Below, piece by piece: positions 1 through 8,525 of a stretch of 64,000 nt of DNA. Location: NCBI RefSeq assembly GCF_900302465.1, contig NZ_OMOR01000001.1, positions 3,628,729 through 3,692,728 on the forward strand. The letters run 5' to 3'. A model generated the notes under the pieces. The model worked only from the letters and a program-made list of their open reading frames with translations, did no database searches and was not told the origin of the DNA. The stretch's first letter is position 1. Each line of letters begins with the position of its first letter. The translations under genes were made by a program, and so were the position numbers. The stretch comes from Ascidiaceihabitans donghaensis (GTDB taxonomy: Bacteria > Pseudomonadota > Alphaproteobacteria > Rhodobacterales > Rhodobacteraceae).

Positions 1-1537
1 AGCTCATAAAGGCCAAGGCATCCGGTCCCTCGACGCGGATTTTTCCAAACGACGACATGTCGTACATGCCCACATTCTGGCGCACAGCCATGTGTTCTTG
101 CGCGACGTTGTCAAAGAAGTTTTGACGCTGCCAGCTGTATTCATATTTTGGTTCTTGGCCGTCGTTGGCAAACCAGTTTGCGCGTTCCCAGCCCGCCAGT
201 TCACCCATGACAGCCCCGCGGTCCAGCAAATGTGTGTGGAACGGAGTGCGCCGCACGCCACGCGCAGTCGCCTTTTGGCGGAACGGGAAGTGGTCGGCGT
301 ATAGAAGACCCAGCGTTTCTTTGGATCGCGCTTCAAGGTAGCGCTTGTTTCCCTGAAACGGCTGCATACGGCTGATGTCGACGTCCCCCAAATCGAAGGG
401 CTTCTCGCCTGTGTCCATCCACGCAGCCAAGGCCATACCCGCGCCGCCAGCAGATTGAATACCGATGGAATTAAAGCCCGCCGCGACCCAGACGTTGTCC
501 ATCTCAGGTGCAAGGCCAAGGTGATAGGCATCGTCAGGTGTGAAGCTTTCAGGCCCGTTAAAGAACGTGTGAATGCCCGCTTCGGCCAACATTGGCATGC
601 GCTCAACAGCGGCTTCCAAGATCGGTTCAAAGTGATCAAAGTCTTCAGGCAACTGATCGAATTCGAAGTCCTTCGGGATACCGTCAACGGCCCAAGGTTT
701 CGCGTTCGGTTCAAACGCGCCCAGCAGCATTTTACCCGCATCTTCTTTGTAGTAGGCACATTCATCCGGCACCCGCAGCACCGGCAATTGCGTTAGCCCG
801 TCGATGGCTTCGGTGACGATGTAGAAGTGTTCACAGGCCTGCAACGGCACGTTCACGCCAGCCATGCGCCCCACTTCATGGCCCCACATGCCACCGCAGT
901 TCACAACCATGTCGGCTGCGATATGACCGGTGTTTCCGTCGCTGTCTTCCCAATCCACTCCCGTCGCACGGCGACCTTCTTTGGTGATGTTTGTGACCGC
1001 AACGCGTTCTTTAACCAGCCCGCCCCGCTGACGGGCCCCTTTGGCCAAAGCCAGCGCGATGTTGGCTGGATCGCCCTGGCCATCCAGCGGCAGGTAGACC
1101 GCGCCTTTGATGCCTTCAAGGTTGATATGCGGGTACAGTTCTTGCACACGCTCGTTCGAAATTTCTTCAACCTCAACACCAAAGGCGCGTGCCATGCCGG
1201 CTTGGCGGTAAATTTCTTCGCGCCGTTCTTCTGTCAAAGCAACCGTAATAGACCCAACGCGTTTGAACCCCGTGGCCACGCCTGTTTCTTCTTCGAGTGT
1301 GCCGTACAATTCTTGAGAGTATTTTGCCAATTTGGTCATATTCGCCGTCGCGCGCAGCTGCGCGATAAGACCCGCGGCATGCCACGTTGTGCCAGACGTC
1401 AATTGCTTGCGTTCCAACAGCACAACGTCGTTCCACCCCAATTTGGTCAGATGGTAGGCCACGGAACACCCAATCACACCACCGCCAACAATGACGACAC
1501 GGGCTTTTTCGGGCAGTTCAGATTTGGATGCAGACAT
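1..1537 (-). CDS. FAD-dependent dimethylglycine/sarcosine dehydrogenase-like protein (3' end outside window)
   Basis: I translated this from the reverse strand; it starts with ATG at 1537 and stays open to base 1, giving about 512 residues of a protein whose relatives have about 810. An N-terminal Rossmann motif (VVIVGGGVIG, residues 13-22) binds FAD. It is followed by TTWHAAG, the motif whose His carries covalent FAD in mammalian dimethylglycine dehydrogenase. The last visible part (from about residue 450) is the start of the GcvT-like folate-binding domain. The family oxidatively demethylates N-methyl amines such as dimethylglycine or sarcosine, passing the methyl carbon to tetrahydrofolate or releasing formaldehyde. 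It lies 96 bases downstream of the GlxA-type regulator and is a paralogue of the gene at 4445-6892. The exact substrate cannot be read from the sequence. Confidence 0.9.
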   Translation of the reverse strand, partial: MSASKSELPEKARVVIVGGGVIGCSVAYHLTKLGWNDVVLLERKQLTSGTTWHAAGLIAQLRATANMTKLAKYSQELYGTLEEETGVATGFKRVGSITVALTEERREEIYRQAGMARAFGVEVEEISNERVQELYPHINLEGIKGAVYLPLDGQGDPANIALALAKGARQRGGLVKERVAVTNITKEGRRATGVDWEDSDGNTGHIAADMVVNCGGMWGHEVGRMAGVNVPLQACEHFYIVTEAIDGLTQLPVLRVPDECAYYKEDAGKMLLGAFEPNAKPWAVDGIPKDFEFDQLPEDFDHFEPILEAAVERMPMLAEAGIHTFFNGPESFTPDDAYHLGLAPEMDNVWVAAGFNSIGIQSAGGAGMALAAWMDTGEKPFDLGDVDISRMQPFQGNKRYLEARSKETLGLLYADHFPFRQKATARGVRRTPFHTHLLDRGAVMGELAGWERANWFANDGQEPKYEYSWQRQNFFDNVAQEHMAVRQNVGMYDMSSFGKIRVEGPDALAFMS

Positions 1538-1602
1538 GGGTTTTGACCTTTGAAAGAGTATCTTTTTCGCGTGTGGCACAGTTACAGCGCACCAAGCCTA
1601 TC

Positions 1603-1626
1603 AAAAGCGTCACTTATGACGATTTT
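1603..1626. promoter_or_regulatory. 24-base dyad between the regulator and the dehydrogenase gene
   Basis: AAAAGCGTCA and TGACGATTTT flank a 4-base centre and form 10-base arms with one mismatch. The dyad sits just after the stop of the GlxA-type regulator and about 66 bases before the start of the dehydrogenase gene at 1537. It could be an operator for that gene. It could also be a weak terminator of the upstream operon, because the minus-strand copy ends in CTTTT. The sequence alone does not decide between them. Confidence 0.45.
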
Positions 1627-1633
1627 GGTGTAA

Positions 1634-2620
1634 TTACCTCACATGGCCCGCAGCCTGTTTTTTCTGGCGTATGGCTGTTGGCGTCACTCCGAAGAAACTG
1701 CGGTACAAACTTGAGAACCCGTTCGGAAATCCGCAAGCCAGCCCGATTTCCCGGATGGTCATCGTGGTATTCAGCAACAGGTTATTGGCCCAGTTCAAAC
1801 GCAATTCTCGGTAGTAGGTGTTTGGTGTCGTATTCAAGCGACGGTGAAAGCGGCGCTCCAAAGACCGCGACGACAATCCGACACGTGCCACCAATTCGGC
1901 AATAGGCAGCGGTTCTTCCATATGTGCCTGCATCAATTCGATGCACTGGTCCAGTTCGCGGTCGCCCGTAATTGTCAGTCGTTTGCCCCCGAACGGTTGT
2001 AGCGTTTTGAAATCGCGTATCTTTTCGTGCAATAAAATATCGGCAACCGTCATTACACCCGCCGCAGACATGTGGTTGCCCACCAGGCTTAACGTCAAAT
2101 CCACCGCAGCCCCCATTCCGGCACAGGTCACGATCCGTCCGTCATCCACAGCCAAGGCATAGGTGCCTTCGCCGCTTGGATCGCCCCGTTCGTGTAGAAC
2201 CGCACGGTTTTCCCAATGCGTGGTGTGTGCCGCAGACCCCGTGGGATGTTCCGATATGTACCGGCTTGCGGCCTCGGACATCAGCACCACCTTCGCTTTG
2301 CGATACGTGTAGGCCGCAATGATAGGCCCAAGCGACAGCTCTGGCGCATCGGCATTCGAATTGCCAATCACAAACAGATATTCTGCCTCAGAGCGATGTG
2401 TGATCGCTTCGGTTTGTGTACCCAGACCGGACCGCGACGCCACGTACCCCCCATGGCGCGATAAAAATCGCCACGTGAACAATGCGCCCGGATTGATCCG
2501 GTTTGCCATACGCAAAACTTCCACAACGCCGGACAACTCCACCAGCACAAAGCCTTCCGCAAGGATGATATCCACGCACCATGGCGTCGCTTTAGTGACG
2601 ATGGGTGCGGGCTTTGTCAC
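1634..2620 (-). CDS. GlxA/GbdR-type AraC-family transcriptional regulator
   Basis: The 328-residue protein has an N-terminal DJ-1/PfpI (GATase1-like) domain, residues about 10-190, and a C-terminal AraC double helix-turn-helix (VGLSSRSLERRF, then IGLACGFPNGFSSLYRSFFG). This is the architecture of GbdR, which controls glycine betaine and dimethylglycine catabolism in Pseudomonas; the same role is an inference from the neighbouring dehydrogenases and homocysteine methyltransferase. I chose the GTG at 2620 because it forms a GTGA overlap with the TGA of the upstream gene; a longer reading frame (to 2716) runs inside that gene. It is the last gene of the overlapping operon that begins at 8471. 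Confidence 0.9.
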   Translation of the reverse strand: MTKPAPIVTKATPWCVDIILAEGFVLVELSGVVEVLRMANRINPGALFTWRFLSRHGGYVASRSGLGTQTEAITHRSEAEYLFVIGNSNADAPELSLGPIIAAYTYRKAKVVLMSEAASRYISEHPTGSAAHTTHWENRAVLHERGDPSGEGTYALAVDDGRIVTCAGMGAAVDLTLSLVGNHMSAAGVMTVADILLHEKIRDFKTLQPFGGKRLTITGDRELDQCIELMQAHMEEPLPIAELVARVGLSSRSLERRFHRRLNTTPNTYYRELRLNWANNLLLNTTMTIREIGLACGFPNGFSSLYRSFFGVTPTAIRQKKQAAGHVR

Positions 2621-3486
2621 GCAGGAAGACCTTTGAAACGTTTCGACAATTCCGCGATATGTGCCGGTCCGACCTCGCAGCAGCCCCCGACCAACGTGGC
2701 CCCTTTTGCAACCCAAATCGCGGCATGGTCAGCGTAGGCTTCTGGACCAAGATCGCGCCGCGCTGTCAACGCGTCGACAGTAGGCTTCGTTTTCAAAAAT
2801 CCATCCGAAATTTTCTTAAAGCCATTGGCGTAGGCGCCGAATGGCAATGTGCCATGGGACAGCACGTCCATTGCCGCCGGGATCACTTCGGGTGTTGAGC
2901 AATTCACCAAAATCGCCGTTGCACCTTGTTGGGCGACCGCCATCGCATCTGCCAGTGGTTCACCGGAACGCAGCTTTGTGCCATCACTGTCGTCTACCGT
3001 CATCGCAAGCCACACTGGAACATCGGTCCGCAAAGCGGCTTTCAGAATGCTGCGCGCATGTGCAACAGACGAAATCGTTTCACCGATCAACAGATCACAT
3101 TCGGGGGCCAGAATATCGGCAATCTCATTATAGATGCTTGCGGCCACATTATCGGCAGGATGCAAATCGGGGCGGTATGACGCCCCTATCGGCCCCATGG
3201 ACCCCGCGATACGTTTGGCCCCGCTGTCTTTTGCCTCCTGAATGGCCATTTTGTACAGTTCTTCAAACCGCCCCTCGTGCGGTGTGCCCACAAGGCGGTC
3301 ACGCAAGATTGCGTAGGTGTTTGTCGTCGTAATGTCTGCACCTGCATCTGCAAAATCACGATGCACCTCTGCCACCAAACCGGGCCTATCGATCATCACC
3401 TGCGTCGACCACAGTGGCGTCGGTGCGTCGGTGCTGCGCCTGATCAGTTCCTGCCCCATCCCGCCATCTAAAAGAGTTATCGTCAT
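2617..3486 (-). CDS. homocysteine S-methyltransferase family protein (betaine-homocysteine methyltransferase-like)
   Basis: The 289-residue protein starts ITLLDGGMGQEL and carries the zinc-binding cysteines of the S-methyl_trans family: the Cys of VNCSTPE (residue about 206) and the CC pair of GGCCEVGP near the C-terminus. The family transfers a methyl group from betaine, S-methylmethionine or a related donor to homocysteine, giving methionine. Next to dimethylglycine dehydrogenase-like genes, a betaine-type donor is the natural reading: the first methyl goes to homocysteine and the resulting dimethylglycine is oxidised by the flavoproteins. It overlaps both neighbours by 4 bases (ATGA at 3486, GTGA at 2620), so translation is probably coupled. 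Confidence 0.88.
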   Translation of the reverse strand: MTITLLDGGMGQELIRRSTDAPTPLWSTQVMIDRPGLVAEVHRDFADAGADITTTNTYAILRDRLVGTPHEGRFEELYKMAIQEAKDSGAKRIAGSMGPIGASYRPDLHPADNVAASIYNEIADILAPECDLLIGETISSVAHARSILKAALRTDVPVWLAMTVDDSDGTKLRSGEPLADAMAVAQQGATAILVNCSTPEVIPAAMDVLSHGTLPFGAYANGFKKISDGFLKTKPTVDALTARRDLGPEAYADHAAIWVAKGATLVGGCCEVGPAHIAELSKRFKGLPA

Positions 3487-4448
3487 TTCGCCGCCTCGCT
3501 TCGCATTTTGATCACGCTCAGCACAGAGCGGTGGAAATCCTGTAAAAACACTTCGCCCCAAAGGGACAAGTAGCCATTTAGCGGGGTCGTCACGGAATAG
3601 TTGGTCTGTAGCGTCAAAAGCGTGTCGCCATTTGGCAATGCCGTCAATTCGTAGGACCCTGAGTGCAAATTCACCAAATCCCCTTGCGGGTCTACATGTG
3701 GATCCATGGCATACATCGTGGATTTTTCGTTGAACACAAAATCCCATGTCAGGCTTTTGTGCTGCGTGATCCCGGTCAGATGTTCCTGAAACCGCATACC
3801 CCCGGACCAACGCAGTTGCCGGATCCTGCCATCCACAACGGCATTGATTGGCCGTGGCGTGCCAATAATGTTGTGCGAGAAAGTCCAGATACGTTCTTGG
3901 TCCGTGATCGCTTCGATTTCGTAGGTGTGGGCCCAAACCGTTTCCACAGGCGCCGCGATTTGAATTTCCGTCACCACCTGCATCTGCGCTTCGGGGAAGG
4001 TGATTTGCCCAAAAACAGGCACGGCCAGCAGCGGCAACAGCAGAACCGACACATGCAACGTCGCGCTGTCAGATGCCACCAACGCACGACGCAAAGCAGC
4101 CCGCATCACGAACTGCCCCAGCATCATCAAGCCAATGAAGACAGGCGCCAGAATGACCACACAAATCAGCGTTTCAAGCTGCGCAATCAGCAACGCCACA
4201 CATAGCAAAGCAATAGGGATCAACCCCAATCCCAGAATGCGCGCCAACCCGCTTTGGTTGCGTGGGTCCAGAACCAAACTGACTGCAGTACCATAAAGGA
4301 AAGGGAACACCGTCAGCATCACCAAGGTCACCGCTGTAACAAACGTGGCCCCCTGCACCACGATCAACACCGCGTAGAACATACCGCAATAGGCAAAGGC
4401 AAAGCACAACCTGACGGCCATGCTTTGCTTTTGGACCCATCCGATCAT
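3483..4448 (-). CDS. multi-pass membrane protein with C-terminal SRPBCC (polyketide-cyclase/START-like) domain
   Basis: The 321-residue protein has about five hydrophobic segments (residues about 10-32, 33-52, 60-82, 84-108 and 122-143). They are followed by a soluble domain of about 170 residues that begins TEIQIAAPVETVWAHTYEIE, the typical opening of SRPBCC-fold proteins that bind hydrophobic ligands. I do not recognise a characterised homologue. The ATGA overlaps with the dehydrogenase upstream and the methyltransferase downstream tie it to the demethylation operon. Its role there (transport accessory, ligand sensing, membrane anchoring) is unknown. I chose ATG 4448 because it forms the overlap. 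Confidence 0.8.
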   Translation of the reverse strand: MIGWVQKQSMAVRLCFAFAYCGMFYAVLIVVQGATFVTAVTLVMLTVFPFLYGTAVSLVLDPRNQSGLARILGLGLIPIALLCVALLIAQLETLICVVILAPVFIGLMMLGQFVMRAALRRALVASDSATLHVSVLLLPLLAVPVFGQITFPEAQMQVVTEIQIAAPVETVWAHTYEIEAITDQERIWTFSHNIIGTPRPINAVVDGRIRQLRWSGGMRFQEHLTGITQHKSLTWDFVFNEKSTMYAMDPHVDPQGDLVNLHSGSYELTALPNGDTLLTLQTNYSVTTPLNGYLSLWGEVFLQDFHRSVLSVIKMRSEAAK

Positions 4449-6892
4449 GCGCGTATGCGGTCGTTTTCGGGGTCCCAAAGTGGCTGATCAGGCTGCACAA
4501 CTGCCTTGCAGCGTGACCCAAAGATTTCCACCTCAAGCTCTGTGCCCGGTTCGGCCAGTTCGGCTTTAACCACACCCAGAGCCACGGATTTGTTGATCCG
4601 GAACCCCCAATCGCCTGACGTGGTTTCCCCAACCACCTCGTCACCATTCCAGATCGTCGACATGTAGGGCGCATCCGCATATGGCGCGTCCACTGTCAGC
4701 GTCACAAACATCTTCTTGGACCCTGCCTGCTTTTCAGCCTGCAACGCAGCTTTGCCCGGGAAATCCTGTTCCTTGTTCAGGCGCACAAAGCGTTCCAATC
4801 CACCCTCGAGCAGGCTGTAGTCCGTGGACAAATCGCCCTTCCACGCTCGGTAGCCTTTTTCGATGCGCATCGAGTTCAGCGCATACATGCCGAAAGGCGT
4901 AGCACCTGCCGCCAGAACCGCGTCATACAACGCAGGGATATCCGCGTTCAGGGCATGGATTTCCCAACCTAGTTCCCCCGCAAAGGACACACGCGCCAAC
5001 ATGCAATCGGTGCCTGCGACGGTCGCCTTTTGAATGGACAACCAAGTAGACGCCAAATCTGCATCGGTGCCCATCGCCTCGAACGCTTCACGGGCTTTCA
5101 AACCCGTGACGATCAATGTCGAGTATTCCGTTGTGTGATCCGTCAGGCTTAGACCCGCAGGCAGGTCGTTGTTCAACACGTCAAAGTCGTGCCACTGCGC
5201 GGTTGCGGCGGTGATCAGGGTAAAGTCGTCATCGCCGTGCCGCATGATCGACATTTCCGTCAGGATACGCCCGCGGCTGTCGGGAAAGTAGCCCAGCGTC
5301 ATGCGGCCCGCTTTTGGCAAAGCCCCTGCGATCTTGGTACGCAGATACTCTGCCGCGCCTTCACCTTTCAGCTTGAAGCGCGAGAAACCGGGCAAATCCA
5401 ATACGCCCACGCCATCACGGACCGCTTCGACCTCTTCCTGCACGCGGATTTTCCAGGGCCCCTCGCGGCCCCAAGTTTGCGTGCTTTCCTCGGAGGTGTC
5501 GTCGCCATCCTTTGCAAACCAGTTGGCCCGCTCCCAGCCGTTGTAGGCCCCCATCTGCCCGCCTTGCGCACGGATTTTGGCGTCAATCGGCGATAGCTTC
5601 TTGTCGCGCCCTGCAGGCCATTCGTGGTGCGGGAAATGCATGGCGTATTCGTGGCCGTAGGTTTCAAGCGCCTTCGACAGGCAGTGATCGTGGTCGGTGT
5701 AATCGGTGTAACGACGCGGATCGACAGCCCACATGTCCAATTCGGTCTCATTGTGCATGATCCATTCCGACAGCACCTTGCCCGCGCCGCCGCCTTGGGC
5801 GATGCCAAAGGTAAAACTGTGGCCTTCATAGGCGTTTTTCACACCCGGCATCGGGCCAATCATCGGCAAGCCATCGGGGGCATAAGGGATCGGGCCGTTG
5901 ATGTTGCGGCCAACACCTGCCGTGCCCAGCAAAGGCAGACGTTCCATGGCGTCTTCAATGTACCATTCCAGCCGTTCCAGATCGTCAGGATAAAGCTGGA
6001 AACTGAAGTCTTCCGGCATGGGGTCTTCAGGCGTGACCCAATGGGCCTTGCAGTTGCGCTCGTACGGGCCAAGGTTCAGACCGTTCTTTTCCTGACGCAG
6101 ATAATAGCTGCTGTCCACGTCGCGGATCATCGGCATTTTGCGGCCATTTTCCTTGGTCCATGCTTCAAGCTCAGCGACCGGTTCTGTCAGGAAATACTGG
6201 TGCGACATCACAACCATGGGGACTGTGCGGCCCCCAAATGGCTTGAACATTTCGCCCACCCGCTGCGCGTAATAGCCTGCACAGTTGACGACTTTTTCGC
6301 AGCGAATATCGCCTTTTTCGGTCTTCACGATCCATTCGTCGCCATCGCGGTCGATGCCAGTGACAGGACAAAAGCGTTCAATCCGACCACCGGCGTCACG
6401 TGCGCCCTTGGCCAAAGCTTGGGTCAACTGTGCCGGATCAATGTCGCCGTCCAGTGGATCCCAAAGACCGCCCTCCAGATCATGGGTTTCCATGAAAGGG
6501 TTCAATTCCTTCAGCTCTGCAGGGGTGCAAATATCCATTTGCAAACCTTGGTAGCGGCCCATGCCAGCCACTTTTTCAAATTCCTGCATACGCTCTTTGG
6601 AGTGCGCCAACCGGATCGCTCCCGTCACATGGTAGTTCATAGGGTAGTCAACATCGTCGCCCAGCGTCCGGTACATCGTGGCCCCGTAGCGCTGCATGTT
6701 CATAACGGCCCAAGACCCGGCAAAGTTTGGCACGTTGCCCGCGGCGTGCCATGTAGAGCCCGCCGTCAGTTCGTTCTTTTCCAAAAGAACGCAATCTTTC
6801 CAGCCCGCTTTTGCCAGATGGTACAAAGTGGATGTACCGACCACACCACCGCCGATGATGACCACACGGGCCGTTGTTGGAAAATCACTCAT
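4445..6892 (-). CDS. dimethylglycine dehydrogenase-like flavoprotein with GcvT domain
   Basis: At 815 residues this is the full length of the DMGDH/sarcosine dehydrogenase family. Residues 8-20 hold the FAD motif VVIIGGGVVGTS, followed by STWHAAG with the His that is flavinylated in mammalian DMGDH. A DAO-type FAD domain runs to about residue 370. A linker with NGWERANWF and a GcvT-like folate-binding domain (about 430-815, including AGELGWEIHA and RIEKGYRAWKGDL) follow. It should oxidise an N-methylated glycine derivative in the cytoplasm and hand the carbon to tetrahydrofolate. The gene lies 3 bases after the GFA-family gene and overlaps the membrane SRPBCC gene, so it sits in the core of the operon. 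Confidence 0.92.
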   Translation of the reverse strand: MSDFPTTARVVIIGGGVVGTSTLYHLAKAGWKDCVLLEKNELTAGSTWHAAGNVPNFAGSWAVMNMQRYGATMYRTLGDDVDYPMNYHVTGAIRLAHSKERMQEFEKVAGMGRYQGLQMDICTPAELKELNPFMETHDLEGGLWDPLDGDIDPAQLTQALAKGARDAGGRIERFCPVTGIDRDGDEWIVKTEKGDIRCEKVVNCAGYYAQRVGEMFKPFGGRTVPMVVMSHQYFLTEPVAELEAWTKENGRKMPMIRDVDSSYYLRQEKNGLNLGPYERNCKAHWVTPEDPMPEDFSFQLYPDDLERLEWYIEDAMERLPLLGTAGVGRNINGPIPYAPDGLPMIGPMPGVKNAYEGHSFTFGIAQGGGAGKVLSEWIMHNETELDMWAVDPRRYTDYTDHDHCLSKALETYGHEYAMHFPHHEWPAGRDKKLSPIDAKIRAQGGQMGAYNGWERANWFAKDGDDTSEESTQTWGREGPWKIRVQEEVEAVRDGVGVLDLPGFSRFKLKGEGAAEYLRTKIAGALPKAGRMTLGYFPDSRGRILTEMSIMRHGDDDFTLITAATAQWHDFDVLNNDLPAGLSLTDHTTEYSTLIVTGLKAREAFEAMGTDADLASTWLSIQKATVAGTDCMLARVSFAGELGWEIHALNADIPALYDAVLAAGATPFGMYALNSMRIEKGYRAWKGDLSTDYSLLEGGLERFVRLNKEQDFPGKAALQAEKQAGSKKMFVTLTVDAPYADAPYMSTIWNGDEVVGETTSGDWGFRINKSVALGVVKAELAEPGTELEVEIFGSRCKAVVQPDQPLWDPENDRIRA

Positions 6893-6895
6893 CTT

Positions 6896-7279
6896 TTATT
6901 GCTCCCTTTGCGGCACATCGTCCGCGATATTGTAATAGTCACCTTTGTCCGCGACGAAGATGTGTTTTTCGGTTGTTATTCCTGTTGCGCCGTCTAGCGT
7001 TCCAGACATGACAGACACTGCGCCATTGTCGGCCTCGTGCCTCCAAAACAGCGATGACCCGCATTGATTGCAAAACCCGCGCTGCGCCTGTGGTGATGAT
7101 TGATACCAGCTAAGCGTCTCGTCTTTGGTGATGGTCAGCTGTTCGGGGCCCACTTGTGTAGCCGAAACATAATGCCCGCTGGTCTTGCGGCATTGCACAC
7201 AGTGGCACGCTACGGAATTTCGCAGATCACCTTGCAATTCATATTGCACGCCACCGCACAAACAACTGCCCTTTTTCAT
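6896..7279 (-). CDS. GFA/CENP-V family protein (glutathione-dependent formaldehyde-activating type)
   Basis: The 127-residue protein carries the zinc cysteines of the GFA family: GSCLCGGVQY, CHCVQC and FCNQCGSSLFW. The founding member binds glutathione and was linked to condensation of formaldehyde with glutathione; most family members are uncharacterised. Its position directly before a dehydrogenase expected to release formaldehyde-level carbon makes a formaldehyde-handling role plausible, but this is inference. ATG 7279 forms an ATGA overlap with the exporter gene. A second family member is encoded at 40886-41314. Confidence 0.87.
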   Translation of the reverse strand: MKKGSCLCGGVQYELQGDLRNSVACHCVQCRKTSGHYVSATQVGPEQLTITKDETLSWYQSSPQAQRGFCNQCGSSLFWRHEADNGAVSVMSGTLDGATGITTEKHIFVADKGDYYNIADDVPQREQ

Positions 7280-7899
7280 CCTGCCCTCACTGGTGTTGTG
7301 GCGGCACCCAAAAGCACGCCGTAAATGACAAAACACACCGCCATGCCACGGCGCACCCATATATTGAACACGGCGCCCAAAGCCGCACGCCCCAAGCCTG
7401 CGCCCAGCGCCGTATATGTGACGTAGCTTAGCGCCGTCAGCGTCAGGGCCGTCGGCACAATCACCCACATTTGTGCGCCGATCGGCACGTCGGGCTGCAC
7501 AAATTGCGAGAACGCAGCGAGGTATCCAGCGACCGATTTCGGGTTGATCGTGGCGATGGCCAAAGCGTTTAAATAGATTGAACCCGGTTTGCGCGGCACC
7601 GTCGGTGCGGGTTTGGCAGCAAGCAGCCAACCGCGCACACCAAGGAAGATCAAGAACCCCGCGCCGATCAACTTCGCAATGAAAAAGCCAGTGGGTGAAG
7701 CCGCGATCAACGCTGTGATACCAGCCGCACTAAGCGCCAGAAAAAGGGAGGCTTGGGTCAAGATCGCAAAGACGCCGACAAGGCTGCGCTTGAACCCGAG
7801 GTTCATGCCATTTGAAATGCAGTTCACCGCATTTGGCCCCGGTGTTGTCACAAAGACGGCCCAAAACAGCGCGAATATGATCCAGCCTTCAAACGACAT
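7276..7899 (-). CDS. LysE/RhtB family exporter
   Basis: The 207-residue inner-membrane protein has the family opening MSFEGWIIFALFWAVF followed by TPGPNAV (residues about 18-24), and five to six hydrophobic segments including a conserved INPKSVAGYLAAF segment. The family exports amino acids and related small molecules by proton antiport. In this operon a methylated amino acid or a toxic intermediate is a possible cargo; nothing in the sequence fixes it. The start overlaps the stop of the XRE-cupin gene by one base (TGATG). Confidence 0.88.
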   Translation of the reverse strand: MSFEGWIIFALFWAVFVTTPGPNAVNCISNGMNLGFKRSLVGVFAILTQASLFLALSAAGITALIAASPTGFFIAKLIGAGFLIFLGVRGWLLAAKPAPTVPRKPGSIYLNALAIATINPKSVAGYLAAFSQFVQPDVPIGAQMWVIVPTALTLTALSYVTYTALGAGLGRAALGAVFNIWVRRGMAVCFVIYGVLLGAATTPVRAG

Positions 7900-8471
7900 C
7901 AATACACCGGTGGCGCGATGACCCAAACCGCAACGGCCGGAGCATCATAAGGGTTCATCCAGCGAAACGGTTCGCCTTTGATGCGGAAGCTGTCGCCGGG
8001 ATGAATATGGAAAGGTTTGCCCCCGATTTCCAAATCAAGACGGCCAGAGATCAGGTATCCCACTTCTTGTGTCGGGCGCGTTACGGGTGCGCCGATGTCG
8101 CTGTGCGGCTCAAACGTGGAATGCACCATTTCAAAGTCATCGGTCAGATCGGGCGACAACAGCTCTTCTACCAGCCCTGCAGTGTGCGACCCCATTGGTC
8201 GCCGCGTACCTTGCCGCACTACATAACCCGCTTCGTGCGCCGGCGCCGCTTCGTGCCGGAACAGCATCGAGATCGGCACAGACAGCAATGCTGCAATTTC
8301 GCGCAAATCTGAAATAGAAGGCTCGGACAGATCACGTTCAACTTGGCTAAGCCACCCCACGGACCGTCCCAGTCCGTCGGCCATATCCATAAGCGTCAGC
8401 CCGCGCGATTTCCGCAGTGCCCGCAAATCTGCCCCCAAAGTGTCCGGAGAAGAGGGGTTGGTTTGAAGCAT
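7899..8471 (-). CDS. XRE-family regulator with C-terminal cupin domain
   Basis: The 190-residue protein has an N-terminal helix-turn-helix (LRKSRGLTLMDMADGLGRSVGWLSQVERDLSEPS, roughly residues 19-52, shown here only to place the domain) and a C-terminal cupin with EVGYLISGRLDLEIG and HPGDSFRI. This HTH_3-cupin_2 layout is typical of small-molecule-responsive regulators such as PuuR-like proteins. As first gene of the operon 8471-1634 it is the likely local regulator, probably autoregulatory, since two dyads lie directly upstream (8485-8549). Confidence 0.9.
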   Translation of the reverse strand: MLQTNPSSPDTLGADLRALRKSRGLTLMDMADGLGRSVGWLSQVERDLSEPSISDLREIAALLSVPISMLFRHEAAPAHEAGYVVRQGTRRPMGSHTAGLVEELLSPDLTDDFEMVHSTFEPHSDIGAPVTRPTQEVGYLISGRLDLEIGGKPFHIHPGDSFRIKGEPFRWMNPYDAPAVAVWVIAPPVY

Positions 8472-8484
8472 GCCACTTGGTCTC

Positions 8485-8509
8485 GTGAAAATTTATATCC
8501 GAATTTCAC
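8485..8509. promoter_or_regulatory. dyad GTGAAA-N13-TTTCAC upstream of the XRE-cupin operon
   Basis: The perfect 6-base arms GTGAAA (8485-8490) and TTTCAC (8504-8509) lie 14 bases before the ATG of the XRE-cupin gene. On the minus strand a TATAAA-like hexamer falls inside the dyad, so a bound repressor would cover a possible -10 box. A related dyad lies at 8526-8548. Confidence 0.5.
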
Positions 8510-8525
8510 GTTGCATATGACCCAA

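Noticed and set aside
2621-2716. A longer N-terminus for the GlxA-type regulator
   Set aside because: The extra 32 codons lie inside the methyltransferase gene; the GTG that overlaps its TGA fits the pattern of the operon.
5624-6997. A 457-codon reading frame on the plus strand opposite the dimethylglycine dehydrogenase-like gene
   Set aside because: It has low-complexity His/Arg/Val-rich sequence without any domain and is an antisense shadow of a gene with full family motifs.
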